DNA of 64,000 nt. Source: CAYPTB01 sp964413535. Its GTDB lineage: Bacteria; Planctomycetota; UBA1135; GCA-002686595. The DNA is taken from contig CAYPTB010000054.1 in assembly GCA_964413535.1 (NCBI GenBank), forward strand, positions 124,001 through 188,000, given 5' to 3'. The notes below the pieces were generated by a model. That model was not told where the DNA came from and did no database searches. It saw only the letters and a program-made list of their open reading frames with translations. Every line of letters starts with the position of its first letter. Within the stretch, counting starts at the first letter, position 1. Positions 1-9,609 of this stretch are shown piece by piece. The position numbers were made by a program, and so were the translations under genes.

Positions 1-2
1 CC

Positions 3-449
3 TACCCGAAGACCCACGTCTCGATCGACACGGCCGACCTCGTTGCGTCGGTCGCCTTCTACCGCGCGCTCCTCGGCGAGGAGCCCGCGCTCCTGCGGCA
101 CGACTACGCCCGCTTCGAGGTCGCGGCGCCGCCGCTCGTCCTCGGGCTCAACGCGGTGGACCGCGCGCCGGCCCCGACGGGCGCCCTCGAGCACCTCGGG
201 ATCCTGTTCGAGGACGACGTCGGGCTCGACGCGGCGCGCGAGCGGCTCGCGCGGGCCGGCGCGCAGCTCGACCTGGAGCCCGACGTCGAGTGCTGCTACG
301 CGCGGCTCGCCCGCGTCTGGGCGAGCGATCCCTCGGGCGTGCGCTTCGAGCTCTTCGTCGCGCGCGAGTCGGTCGTGGAGGCGCCGAGCCGCGCCGGTAG
401 CGGTTCGGCCTGCTGCGAGCCCTCGTGCTGCGCTACGATCGAGCCGTGA
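3..449 (+). CDS. ArsI/CadI-type VOC metalloid enzyme (5' truncated by window edge)
   Basis: The visible frame is open from the window edge and begins with KTHVSIDTADLVASVAFYRA, a vicinal-oxygen-chelate opening typical of the ArsI (C-As lyase) and CadI group. The diagnostic vicinal cysteine pair is in ECCYARLARVWASDPSG at visible residues 97-98, and the tail carries two more cysteine pairs (ACCEPSCC), also usual in this family. Characterised ArsI members break the C-As bond of methylarsenite using non-haem iron; CadI members are cadmium-induced. The start codon lies outside the window. The TGA stop is shared with the GTG start of the sigma factor, so the two genes are probably co-transcribed. 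Family assignment is firm; arsenic versus cadmium as substrate is inference. Confidence 0.85.
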   Translation, partial: YPKTHVSIDTADLVASVAFYRALLGEEPALLRHDYARFEVAAPPLVLGLNAVDRAPAPTGALEHLGILFEDDVGLDAARERLARAGAQLDLEPDVECCYARLARVWASDPSGVRFELFVARESVVEAPSRAGSGSACCEPSCCATIEP

Positions 450-1033
450 GCGCGCCGGTCGATCGCGATTCCGTGCAGGCGTCATGGGAGGCTTCCTCCG
501 CGCGCTTGCGCTCCTGGTTCGAGCGCAGGACGGGGAGCGCCCACGACGCGGACGACCTCGTGCAGGAGACGTTCACGCGCGTGCTCGCGCGACTCTCGAC
601 GCTGCGCGCAGGCGAGCGGCTGGACGCGTGGATCGGCGCCATCGCGGCGCACGCGCTCGCCGACCACGGCCGCGGGCGGGCGCGACGGCCGACCGCGCTC
701 GCGCAGGGCGACGACGAGGCGGAGCGCGCGCCCCCGGACGACGACGCCGACCTGCGCTTCGCCGTGGCGGGTTGGATCGAGGCGTTCCTGGCCCGGCTCT
801 CGCCCGAGGACGCGGCGCTCCTGCGCGCCGTGGATCTCGAGGGCCGGGCGCAGGTGGACGTCGCGCGCGAGCTCGGGCTCGCGCCGAGCGGCGCCCGCTC
901 GCGCGTGCAACGGGCGCGCGCCCGCCTGCGCGAACACCTCGAAGCCTGCTGCAGCTTCGCTTTCGACGCGCGCGGCAACCTGACCGGGGCGCGACGCCGT
1001 CCCGGATCCGCCTGCGACTGCGACGGGCGGTGA
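446..1033 (+). CDS. SigZ-like ECF sigma factor with cysteine-containing C-terminal tail
   Basis: This is a 195-residue sigma-70-family protein. The region 2 motif DADDLVQETFTRVLARL lies near residues 33-49, and region 4 with its helix-turn-helix (VDVARELGLAPSGARSRVQR) lies around 135-160. The C-terminus has CC, FDARGN and CDCD patches resembling the cysteine-bearing end of SigZ-type sigma factors. I place the start at GTG 446, which overlaps the upstream stop as GTGA; an in-frame ATG at 425 inside the upstream gene is the alternative. No anti-sigma gene is adjacent. The tight coupling to an ArsI-like gene and the cysteines suggest a role in a thiophilic metal or metalloid response. That role is inference. 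Confidence 0.85.
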   Translation: MSAPVDRDSVQASWEASSARLRSWFERRTGSAHDADDLVQETFTRVLARLSTLRAGERLDAWIGAIAAHALADHGRGRARRPTALAQGDDEAERAPPDDDADLRFAVAGWIEAFLARLSPEDAALLRAVDLEGRAQVDVARELGLAPSGARSRVQRARARLREHLEACCSFAFDARGNLTGARRRPGSACDCDGR

Positions 1034-1181
1034 GCCGCCTCGAGCGCCCCCGCGCTCGTCCCTTCCGCCGGGCGCGGCGGACTGCGATGATCGCCCCGCG
1101 GGCGATGGGCGAGAACGAGCACGAGAACGGCGCGCGCGGCGATCGCCGCAATCGCGACGGGGAGCGACGGGGCGCGGAGCG

Positions 1182-2197
<1,016 letters not shown>

Positions 2198-2201
<4 letters not shown>

Positions 2202-3091
2202 GCCCGCTGCTCGCCGTGCGCGACCTCGCGGTGCGCTTCCCCCTCGGCCGGCGCGATGTCTTCGGCCGTCCGCGGCGCTGGCTCGACGCCGTCCACGGCG
2301 TGTCCTTCGAGCTCGAGCGCGGCGAGTGCCTGGGGCTCGTCGGCGAATCGGGCTCGGGCAAGTCGACGGTCGCGCGCGCGCTGCTCGGGCTGCACCGGCG
2401 GGCGACGGCGCGCGTGTCGGGCTCGGTGCGGCTCGACGGCGTCGAGCTCGTGGGGCTCTCGCGCCGCGCGTGGCTGCCGCACCGCCGCCGCATCCAGATG
2501 GTCTTCCAGGATCCCTACGCATCGCTCGACCCGCGGCAGACCGTCGGCTCGATCCTGGCCGAGCCGCTCGCGATCCAGGGCCTCGCGAAGCCGCGCGAGC
2601 GCCGGCTGCGCGCGCTCTTCCTGCTCGACGCCGTGGGCCTGAGCCCGCGTCACCTGAACCGTTACCCGCACGAGTTCTCCGGCGGCCAGCGCCAGCGCAT
2701 CGGCATCGCGCGCGCGCTCGCGCTCGAGCCCGAGCTGCTCGTCCTCGACGAGCCCGTCAGCGCGCTCGACGTCTCGATCCAGGCGCAGATCGTCAACCTG
2801 CTCGCGGAGCTGCGGGAGCGGCTGGGGCTCGCGTACCTGTTCATCGCGCACGACCTCGCGATCGTGCGCCACCTGTCGCAGCGGGTCGCGGTGATGTACC
2901 GCGGCCGCATCGTCGAGACCGCGCCGCGCGACCTCCTGTTCGGCGACCCGCGCCACCCGTACACGCGCGCGCTGCTCGCGGCGGTTCCCGACGCCTGCGC
3001 GGCGCGGCGCGCACCGAACGCCTCCCCCTCCGACGCGCCGGCGCCGGCCGTTCCGCCGGCGCAGGACGCCGTCCACCCGCGCGCGCGGTAG
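2198..3091 (+). CDS. Peptide/oligopeptide ABC transporter ATPase, DppF/OppF type
   Basis: This 297-residue ATPase starts at a GTG that overlaps the preceding stop (GTGA), implying translational coupling with its partner ATPase. Walker A is GESGSGKST at residues 49-57. The protein also has FSGGQRQR, a Walker B ending in LDEP, and the D-loop ALDVSIQAQIV typical of DppF/OppF. The usual C-terminal cysteine cluster of the D-type subunit is absent, and the tail is a Pro/Ala-rich stretch of low complexity. It ends eight bases before the convergently transcribed peptidase gene. Together the two ATPases make the heterodimeric motor of a peptide-type importer whose membrane subunits are not in this window. 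Confidence 0.93.
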
Positions 3092-3098
3092 CAGCGCG

Positions 3099-5918
3099 TC
3101 ACTCGCGCTCGGGGCGGACGACGGCCCGCGAGGCGCGCTCGCGCGGGAGGTACTCCTTCGCCAGTCGAGAGAGGTCGTCCACTTCGACGGCGCGGTAGAG
3201 CTCGAGCGCGCGCCGCGCTTCGTCGAGCGCCTCGGGGCGCGCGTGCAGGGCCTCGAGGATCGCTCCCATCCAGAAGCCGTTCGTGCGCTGTGCGTCGCGC
3301 AGCTCGTTGAGCTTCGGCTCGCGTGCGCGCTCGAGTTCCTCGGGGCGGACGCCTTCCTCCGCCAGCGCGTCGGTGACGGCGAAGCAGGCCGCGAGCAGCG
3401 CCTCGAGCTCTTCGGGGGCGCACTCGGCGTACACGGAGATCGCGCCGTCGCCGGGATAGACCGTGCTCGTGCGCGAGAAGGCGAAGGGGCTGTAGGACGC
3501 GCCGAGCGTCTCGCGCACGCCGACGCGGATGCGGTCGGCCACGACGCTGCCGAGCAGGTCGAGCGCGATGCGCGTCCTCGCGTCGCGGCCGTCGGTCGTG
3601 GGGAACACGAGCAGCAGCGTCGCGCGCTCCGCCTCCGCATCGATCGTGTAGCTCGCTTCGAGCCCGGTGCGCGGCCCGGCGAGCACGCGCCGCTCCGCGT
3701 GCGCCTGCGGGGCTCGGCGTTTCGGAAGCAGGCCGAAGGTGCGCGCCGCGATGTCGGCGGCTTCCTCGACCTCGATGTCGCCGATGATGCACACGTCGAG
3801 CGGCGCCTCGCGCAGCTCGGGCCCGAGCCACTTCTCGAGCGCCTCGAGGTCGACGGCCTCGACGCTCGCGCGGGCGGGCATTCCGAAGCGCGCATCGCCG
3901 CCGTAGAGCTCTGGCGCGAAACGCAGTTGCAGTGGACCCGAGGCCTGGTGCTCGAGGCTCTCGTACATCTCGGGCAGGCCCTTCCGGAACTGGTCGAGCC
4001 CCTCTGCGCGCCAGCCGGGGTCGGTCAGGTAGGCGCACACGAGCTCGCACTGGAGCGTGAGATCCTCGGGCGTCGTCACCCCTCCGAGCTCGAAGCTGTC
4101 GTTCGAGACGCCGAAGCCGACGCCGGCCTGCTTGCCGGCCGTGAGCCGCCGCAGGTCGTCCTCGCTGTGCGCGCCCAAGCCGCAGGCGTCGAAGACCTCG
4201 TTCGCGACGAAGCCCAGGACCGCCTTCGACGGCTCGAGCGAGAGCTCGCCCTCGCCCAGGCTCGCGCCGACGAAGACCTGGCCCGCCTTGAAGTCCGTGC
4301 GCTTCAGCGCGACGCGCACGCCGTTCTCGAACTCGATCCGCTCGAGCTCCTCGTCCCGTGTCCTCTGCGCGACGGCGCCGCGCTTGGCGGCCGAGGCGTA
4401 CACCCATTCGCCGAGCTCGAGCGCCGCCGGCGCCAGGACCTCCACCTCGCGGCTCTGCTCCCAGGCTTCGGCCAGCTCGCGCGCGGCGTCCGGGCCGAGG
4501 TCCACGTTGCCCGCGCAGCCGATGACGAGCTTGCCCTTGCCCCACGCCTCGGAGAAAGCCTCGTGACACGCCTCGAGCGTCACGGATTCGAACGCGGGTC
4601 GCAGGATCTCGCGGTCGGTCGCAGCATCCGTGGGGATGGTGCGGTACTCGGCCGCGTACTGGAGCTCGGCCACGAACGAGGCGCTCGAGCGCGTCGGATC
4701 CCGCTTCACCGCTTCGTCCAGCGAGCGCAACGCATCCGCCCGGATCTCGTCGAGCTCCGCCTGCTGGAAGCCGAAGAGGAGCGCGCGGCGCAGCTCCGCC
4801 TCGCACTGGCGCAGCGCCTCCCGCCACGCGTCGGCCGCGCAGACGATGGTCAACTGATCCCCGTCGAAGACTCCGCGCTCGTCGTCGATGGGATTGACGT
4901 CGTGCACGTAGGCCTGCAGGAACTCTGCTTCCTTCTCCTTCGCGAGCTCCGCGAAGCGCAGGTTGAGCATGGCGCGGGCGTAGTCGAGCGGCACGTCCGC
5001 GCGCATGCGCTCCACCGTGGGCGGCTCCAGCGGGACGGGCCCGGCGCGCAGGACGCCGATCACGTAGTACGGGAGCTCCTTCTCGTAGACGGAGTAGATG
5101 GGATGCTTCAGCGTGGGCTTCCCGAGCGCCGGTTCGCGTGCAGGCTCGTCCTCGGGCGCGCTCCAGTCGCCGAACGCCTCCTCGAAGAGCGGCTCCGGGT
5201 CGAGCTCGCCGATGTCGCCGACCAGGATCAAGGTCGCATTCTCCGGGCGATACCAGCGGCGATAGAACGCGAGGAGCTTCTCGGTCGTGAACGCGTCGCG
5301 CGCCGCCTTCGTGCCGAGGACGTCGCGCAGCGGCAAGCGCGTGCCGTCGTACAAGAGCTCGCTGTTCTCGATCGCGATGCGGCGACCGGGCGAGTCGGCC
5401 TCGCGCTCCTCGCCGTCGATCACGCCCTTCTCGGCGTCGACCTCCGCTTGCTCGAAGAGCACGCCGTCGGCGTAGTCGCGCAGCACGCGCAAGCCGTCCT
5501 CGATCGTGTCCCGGTCGGCCTCGGGCAGGTCGAGCATGTACACCGTCTCGCTGTAGGAGGTGTGCGCGTTCGTGTCCGCGCCGAACGCCATGCCGTGCTC
5601 CTGGAACCACGAGACGAGCTCGCCCGCAGGGAAGTTGCGGGAGCCGTTGAACGCCATGTGCTCGACGAAGTGCGCCATGCCGAGCTCGTCGTCCTCCTCG
5701 CCCAGGCTCCCGACGTCGACGTGCAGCCGCAGGTAGCAGCGCGCGTTCGGCTCGGGATTCGCCATCCACGCGAAGCGCATCCCGTTCTCGAAGTGCCCGA
5801 ACTCGATGCGCGGGTTGACCGGAACGTCGGAGGCTTCGTGGGCCCAGGCGCGCGGCTCGCGCGCGGAGTCTTGGAGGAAAGGGATCGCGAACAGGAGGGC
5901 GCAGGCGAGGTTCGACAT
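3099..5918 (-). CDS. Secreted M16 family zinc peptidase (insulinase/PqqL-like)
   Basis: The 939-residue protein carries the inverted zinc motif HFVEH at residues 83-87. The downstream glutamates expected for the third ligand are in the EVDAEKGVIDGEE segment. Its length matches the long PqqL/insulinase-type M16 proteins with paired active and inactive M16 halves. I chose the ATG at 5918 because it follows a GGAAGG ribosome-binding site and opens a hydrophobic signal sequence (ACALLFAIPFL); an ATG at 6008 would add 30 arginine-rich residues without such support. The product is probably exported and degrades peptides in the periplasm or outside the cell. It is convergent with the ABC ATPases. 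Confidence 0.92.
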   Translation of the reverse strand: MSNLACALLFAIPFLQDSAREPRAWAHEASDVPVNPRIEFGHFENGMRFAWMANPEPNARCYLRLHVDVGSLGEEDDELGMAHFVEHMAFNGSRNFPAGELVSWFQEHGMAFGADTNAHTSYSETVYMLDLPEADRDTIEDGLRVLRDYADGVLFEQAEVDAEKGVIDGEEREADSPGRRIAIENSELLYDGTRLPLRDVLGTKAARDAFTTEKLLAFYRRWYRPENATLILVGDIGELDPEPLFEEAFGDWSAPEDEPAREPALGKPTLKHPIYSVYEKELPYYVIGVLRAGPVPLEPPTVERMRADVPLDYARAMLNLRFAELAKEKEAEFLQAYVHDVNPIDDERGVFDGDQLTIVCAADAWREALRQCEAELRRALLFGFQQAELDEIRADALRSLDEAVKRDPTRSSASFVAELQYAAEYRTIPTDAATDREILRPAFESVTLEACHEAFSEAWGKGKLVIGCAGNVDLGPDAARELAEAWEQSREVEVLAPAALELGEWVYASAAKRGAVAQRTRDEELERIEFENGVRVALKRTDFKAGQVFVGASLGEGELSLEPSKAVLGFVANEVFDACGLGAHSEDDLRRLTAGKQAGVGFGVSNDSFELGGVTTPEDLTLQCELVCAYLTDPGWRAEGLDQFRKGLPEMYESLEHQASGPLQLRFAPELYGGDARFGMPARASVEAVDLEALEKWLGPELREAPLDVCIIGDIEVEEAADIAARTFGLLPKRRAPQAHAERRVLAGPRTGLEASYTIDAEAERATLLLVFPTTDGRDARTRIALDLLGSVVADRIRVGVRETLGASYSPFAFSRTSTVYPGDGAISVYAECAPEELEALLAACFAVTDALAEEGVRPEELERAREPKLNELRDAQRTNGFWMGAILEALHARPEALDEARRALELYRAVEVDDLSRLAKEYLPRERASRAVVRPERE

Positions 5919-6021
5919 GGATCCTTCCGGACGAGCTCTTGGACTAGGTCGGCGCGACATCGCCGCGAGACCAGGGTAGCAGCGCGGGACTCGGACGCGA
6001 CGCCGCACGGATGGCCGCGCT

Positions 6022-6969
6022 TCAGCGCACGCGCTGGATCCAGGCGCCGGAGGCGCCGTCGTCGATGAGCAGGCGCGCGCGCGAGCGAATGCCTTCGACG
6101 TCCATCGAGACGACGAGGCCCGGCATCCAGCGCAGGGCGAAGGTGTCGTTGTACATGAGGAAGGAGCGCAGGAAGTAGGCCTCGTTCCACGCGCGGCCCT
6201 CCTCGACCCACTCGATCGGGTACTCGAAGGGCCAGGAGACGTCGTGCAGGAAGACGTACACGCCGACGGCGAGCCGCGGGAGCACGTGGAAGAAGAGGTG
6301 CGCGAGGTCGCTCCCGGTCTTCAGCACGTGGCTCGAGTCGACGAGCACGAGGTCGTTCGCTCGGAGCTCGTCGAAGAGCGCATCGGGCGCGTCCTGGACC
6401 TCCATCTCCCACAGGCGGCAGTGCGCGCCGTCGTCGTCGCGCAGCAGGCCGCGCAGGCGCTCGGGGTAGGGCTCGACGAAGTCGAAGCGCGGCGGCGTGA
6501 GGCCCGCCGCGCGCAGGTCGTCCGCCGTGTCGAGCATCGCGGCGGAGGAATGGCCCGAGCCGATCTCGACGATGCGGCGCGGGGAGAGCTCGTGCAGGAA
6601 ACGGCTCACGTAGAAGGCGTCGGCGAAGGGGAAGAACTCGTTGCGCCAGTAGTAGCGGCGACCGGCGGTGCGGTGCTCGGGGAAGTAGTCGTCGCTGTAG
6701 CTCCGCACCAGGTGATCGGCGAGCGCGATTTGCTCCGCGAGGTGCAGGTCGATCCCCGCGATCTCCGGCCGGGCGTGATGGAAGATGCGGTCCGCGCGGC
6801 GGCGCACGGCCTCGATGTCGGGCAGCGGCGAGTAGAAGTGGCCGGGCGGCTGCCAGGCGCGCCAGCGCGCGAGCTCGGAGCGGAGCTCCGCGTTCTCGCC
6901 GCGCAGGCGTTCGGTCTCCTCGCGCTCCTCGCGCGCGAGGGCCGCGCTCTCCGTTTCGTGTTCGGACAT
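6022..6969 (-). CDS. Class I SAM-dependent methyltransferase
   Basis: The 315-residue protein begins with a Glu/Arg-rich stretch (residues 5-40) likely to form a coiled coil. The Rossmann motif I IVEIGSGHS follows at 133-141, and later come an acidic FVEPYPERL and the strand LVLVDSSH. These place it in the Methyltransf_24-like class often found in polysaccharide loci; the substrate is unknown. The gene lies seven bases downstream of the aldo/keto reductase on the same strand and is probably co-transcribed with it. The ATG at 6969 is the first start in frame. Confidence 0.85.
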   Translation of the reverse strand: MSEHETESAALAREEREETERLRGENAELRSELARWRAWQPPGHFYSPLPDIEAVRRRADRIFHHARPEIAGIDLHLAEQIALADHLVRSYSDDYFPEHRTAGRRYYWRNEFFPFADAFYVSRFLHELSPRRIVEIGSGHSSAAMLDTADDLRAAGLTPPRFDFVEPYPERLRGLLRDDDGAHCRLWEMEVQDAPDALFDELRANDLVLVDSSHVLKTGSDLAHLFFHVLPRLAVGVYVFLHDVSWPFEYPIEWVEEGRAWNEAYFLRSFLMYNDTFALRWMPGLVVSMDVEGIRSRARLLIDDGASGAWIQRVR

Positions 6970-6976
6970 GGGCGCT

Positions 6977-8008
6977 CTAGGTCGTCGGGGGGGGGTTGCG
7001 CTCCGCGAAGGCGTCGCGTTGGTGCCAGTAGGGATAGATCGGACGGCGGTCGCTCGCTCGGTCGAGCAGCGCGATCTGCTCCGGCGTCAGGCTCCAGCCG
7101 ACTGCGCCCAGGTTCGCTCGGAGCTGTTCCTCGTTGCGCGCGCCGATCACGACGTTGCACACGCTCGGTCGCTGCAGGAGCCAGTTCAGCGCGATCTGCG
7201 GGACGCTCTTCTCCGTCTCGCGCGCCACGGCGTCGAGGGCGTCCACGACGTCGTAGAGTTGATCTTCGTCGACCTCCGGTCCGCCGGCCGCGCCGCCCTC
7301 CCGGATGCGGCCCCGCTCGGGCGCCTGCCCGCGGCGCAGCTTGCCGGTCAGGCGGCCCCAGCCGAGGGGACTCCAGGCCATGGTGCCGAGGCCCCCATCG
7401 AGCGCGAGCGGCATGAGCTCCCACTCGTACTCGCGGCCGACGAGCGAGTAGTAGCCCTGGTAGCAGACGTAGCGGCCGAGCCCGTAGCGCTCCGAGGTCG
7501 CGAGCGACTTCGCGACGTGCCACCCGGAGAAGTTGGAGCAGCCGATGTAGAGCACCTTGCCGGCGCGCACGAGGTCGTCGAGCGCGCCCAGCACCTCGTC
7601 GACCGGCGTCAGCGCGTCGAACCCGTGCATGAAGTAGAGGTCGATGCGGTCGGTGCCGAGACGCTTCAGGCTCGCCTCGACGGAGCGCATCAAGTGGAAA
7701 CGCGACGAGCCCTGGTCGTTCGGTTCCGCGCCCATCGGGAACGTGGATTTGGTCGAGATCAGCACCCGGTCGCGGCGAGAGCCGATGGCACGGCCCAGGA
7801 TCTCCTCGGAAGCGCCGCGCGAGTACACGTCGGCGGTGTCGAAGAAATTGAGGCCGGCTTCGAGACTGATGTCGACCAGACGCGTGGCCTCCTTCACGTC
7901 GGTCGTGCCCCACTTGCTGAACATCTCGCCGACGCCGCCGAAGGTGCCGGTTCCGAGGCTCAGCACCGGCACCATCAGGCCGGAGCGGCCCAGTCGTCTG
8001 GATTCCAT
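6977..8008 (-). CDS. Aldo/keto reductase
   Basis: This 343-residue enzyme has the full AKR catalytic tetrad: Asp57 and Tyr62 in FFDTADVYSRG, Lys87 in LISTKS and His128 in LYFMHGFD. The NADPH-binding tail VVIGARNEEQLRANL is also present. It resembles the Tas/YdhF-like bacterial reductases that act on small aldehydes or ketones. I start it at ATG 8008 (MESRRLGRSG); the frame stays open upstream to 8272, but that stretch is arginine-rich and unlike the family. The leader contains a perfect 13-bp tandem repeat. The physiological substrate is unknown. Confidence 0.92.
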   Translation of the reverse strand: MESRRLGRSGLMVPVLSLGTGTFGGVGEMFSKWGTTDVKEATRLVDISLEAGLNFFDTADVYSRGASEEILGRAIGSRRDRVLISTKSTFPMGAEPNDQGSSRFHLMRSVEASLKRLGTDRIDLYFMHGFDALTPVDEVLGALDDLVRAGKVLYIGCSNFSGWHVAKSLATSERYGLGRYVCYQGYYSLVGREYEWELMPLALDGGLGTMAWSPLGWGRLTGKLRRGQAPERGRIREGGAAGGPEVDEDQLYDVVDALDAVARETEKSVPQIALNWLLQRPSVCNVVIGARNEEQLRANLGAVGWSLTPEQIALLDRASDRRPIYPYWHQRDAFAERNPPPTT

Positions 8009-8015
8009 GGGGAGC

Positions 8016-8041
8016 GCCTTCTCGATTCGCCTTCTCGATTC
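8016..8041. repeat. Perfect 13-bp tandem repeat in the aldo/keto reductase leader
   Basis: The unit GCCTTCTCGATTC occurs twice without a gap at 8016-8028 and 8029-8041, just upstream of the aldo/keto reductase start. Its function is unknown; copy-number change here would alter leader length. Confidence 0.85.
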
Positions 8042-8196
8042 GCAGGGGGTCCGGTTCGGCCGTCGAAGGAGAACCGCCGCTCGCCTCCTTCGGGCAACCG
8101 TTGCGAACGAGTGTACGGGGCGCGCGCGCTCCGACCGCGACCTCGGCCGCTCGGCGAGTCGGGAGAAGTCGGTAGGACCCTCTTCCGGGGTCCGGC

Positions 8197-8202
8197 TATG
8201 CT
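8197..8202 (+). promoter_or_regulatory. Candidate -10 element for the DUF4920 lipoprotein gene
   Basis: TATGCT sits ten bases before the ATG at 8212, in the context GGCTATGCT. It matches a TANNNT pattern seen before several starts in the window. No clear -35 box is visible. The spacing would give a very short leader. Confidence 0.4.
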
Positions 8203-8211
8203 CTCCCGACC

Positions 8212-8697
8212 ATGAAAGCCCCCCTACTGTGCCTCCTGCTCCTCGCCGGAGTCGGCGCCTGTCGAGCGACAAAACCGGCGAACGCCGCGCTCGCGTCCGA
8301 CGTCTCGGGTTGGCCGCTCTTCGGGGCGGAGCTCGGACCCGTGGAGCCGATCGAGCTCGAGGCCCTGCTCGACGGCGCCGGGGCGAACGACGGGCGCGCG
8401 TTCGTCGTCCAGGGCACGGTCGAGAGCGTGTGCGCGAGGAAGGGCTGCTGGATGGTCCTCGCGGACGGCGAGCGCTCGATGCGCGTGACCTTCAAGGACT
8501 ACGGCTTCTTCGTCCCGACCGACATCGCCGGGCGGCGCGTGCGCTGCGAGGGCGTGTTCGCGGTCGAGGAGGTGCCCGTCGACGAGGCGCGCCACTACCT
8601 CGAGGACGAAGGGCGCCACGCGGAGGCGGCGCTCGTCACCGAGCCGCAGCGGGAGTTCGTCTTCGAGGCCACCGGCGTGCGCGTCGCCGCGCAGTAG
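8212..8697 (+). CDS. DUF4920 domain lipoprotein
   Basis: The 161-residue protein has a lipoprotein signal with lipobox VGAC (Cys17). The remainder matches the DUF4920 pattern: VQGTVESVCARKGCWM, then MRVTFKDYGFFVPTDIAGR, then a charged region containing HYLEDEG. The conserved cysteines in VCARKGCW are a hallmark and could bind a metal or form a disulfide, but the biochemical role of the family is not established. The product should be anchored in a membrane facing the periplasm. It stands alone between a divergent reductase gene and the ABC operon. Confidence 0.88.
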   Translation: MKAPLLCLLLLAGVGACRATKPANAALASDVSGWPLFGAELGPVEPIELEALLDGAGANDGRAFVVQGTVESVCARKGCWMVLADGERSMRVTFKDYGFFVPTDIAGRRVRCEGVFAVEEVPVDEARHYLEDEGRHAEAALVTEPQREFVFEATGVRVAAQ

Positions 8698-8735
8698 GCG
8701 CTCGCGCTCGGTTCGCTCGCCCCGTACCGGTCCAC

Positions 8736-8741
8736 TAGAAT
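8736..8741 (+). promoter_or_regulatory. Candidate -10 element for the Gld-type ABC operon
   Basis: TAGAAT occurs 61 bases upstream of the ATPase start at 8803, in the only non-coding gap before the operon. A weak TTCGCT lies about 18 bases further upstream. It matches the TANNNT boxes found before other genes here. Confidence 0.4.
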
Positions 8742-8802
8742 CCTCCGCCCTCCCTCGAAGCGAGCCGTCGCGCGGGCGACGCTCGCGCCGGCTCGGAACG
8801 AC

Positions 8803-9609
8803 ATGATTTCGGTCGACAACGTCTCCAAGCGCTTCGGCGCGACGCTCGCCGTGGATTCGGTCTCCTTCGCGATCGGCCCCGGCGAGATCGTGGGGTTCCT
8901 CGGGCCGAACGGCGCGGGCAAGAGCACGCTGCTCAAGATGATGTGCACCTGGCTCCCGCCCAGCTCGGGGCGGATCGAGATCGCGGGGCACGACGTGGTG
9001 CGCGAGCCCCTGGCGGTGCGGCGCGCGTTGGGCTACCTGCCGGAGCACAACGCGCTCTACGAGGGCATGCGCGTGGACCGCTTCCTCGGCTTCATGGGCA
9101 AGGCGCGCGGTCTCTCCGGAGCGCGGCTCGCCGAGCGCATGGCGTGGGTGGCGGAGAAGTGCGCCCTCGAGAGCGTGCTCGGCAAACGCGTCTTCCAGTG
9201 CTCGAAGGGCTTCCGCCAGCGCATCGGCGTGGCGTCGGCGTTGCTCCACGACCCGCCGGTGATCCTGCTCGACGAGCCCACGCACGGGCTCGATCCGCTG
9301 CAGGTCGTGGCGTTCCGCGACTTCCTGCTCGGGATGGCGGAAGGGCGCTCGATCCTGTTCTCGAGCCACATCCTGGCCGAGGTCGTGGCCATCTCGCAGC
9401 GCATCCTGATCATCAACGCGGGGCGGCTCCTGTGCGACGCGCCGCTCGCGGAGCTCGAGGAGAGCGCGCGCCGGCGCGGAGTCGACGTCGAGCAGGTCGT
9501 CCTGGACGTCGTGCGCTCGGGCGTGCGCTTCGGATCCGACGCGGGCGATGCGGCCGATGCGGGGCTCCCGGTGGCGAAGGGCGCGAAGGGCACGGGGGGC
9601 GCCGCGTGA
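8803..9609 (+). CDS. ABC-2 type transporter ATPase, GldA-like
   Basis: The 268-residue ATPase has Walker A GPNGAGKST at residues 34-42 and Walker B VILLDEPT at 153-160. Its signature is the GldA-type SKGFRQR at 134-140 rather than LSGGQ. It begins a tight operon with an ABC-2 permease (GTGA overlap), a GldG-like auxiliary protein and a DUF4340 protein. In Bacteroidota, GldA/F/G is linked to gliding; outside that phylum the same set is of unknown function and is probably an exporter or an envelope complex. The last 25 residues are a low-complexity Ala/Gly tail. Confidence 0.92.
   Translation: MISVDNVSKRFGATLAVDSVSFAIGPGEIVGFLGPNGAGKSTLLKMMCTWLPPSSGRIEIAGHDVVREPLAVRRALGYLPEHNALYEGMRVDRFLGFMGKARGLSGARLAERMAWVAEKCALESVLGKRVFQCSKGFRQRIGVASALLHDPPVILLDEPTHGLDPLQVVAFRDFLLGMAEGRSILFSSHILAEVVAISQRILIINAGRLLCDAPLAELEESARRRGVDVEQVVLDVVRSGVRFGSDAGDAADAGLPVAKGAKGTGGAA

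Noticed and set aside
1034..1181. Possible small gene between the sigma factor and the peptide-ABC genes
   Set aside because: Only a 26-codon charged frame (MGENEHENGARGD...) exists. It has no family likeness and no clear ribosome-binding site.
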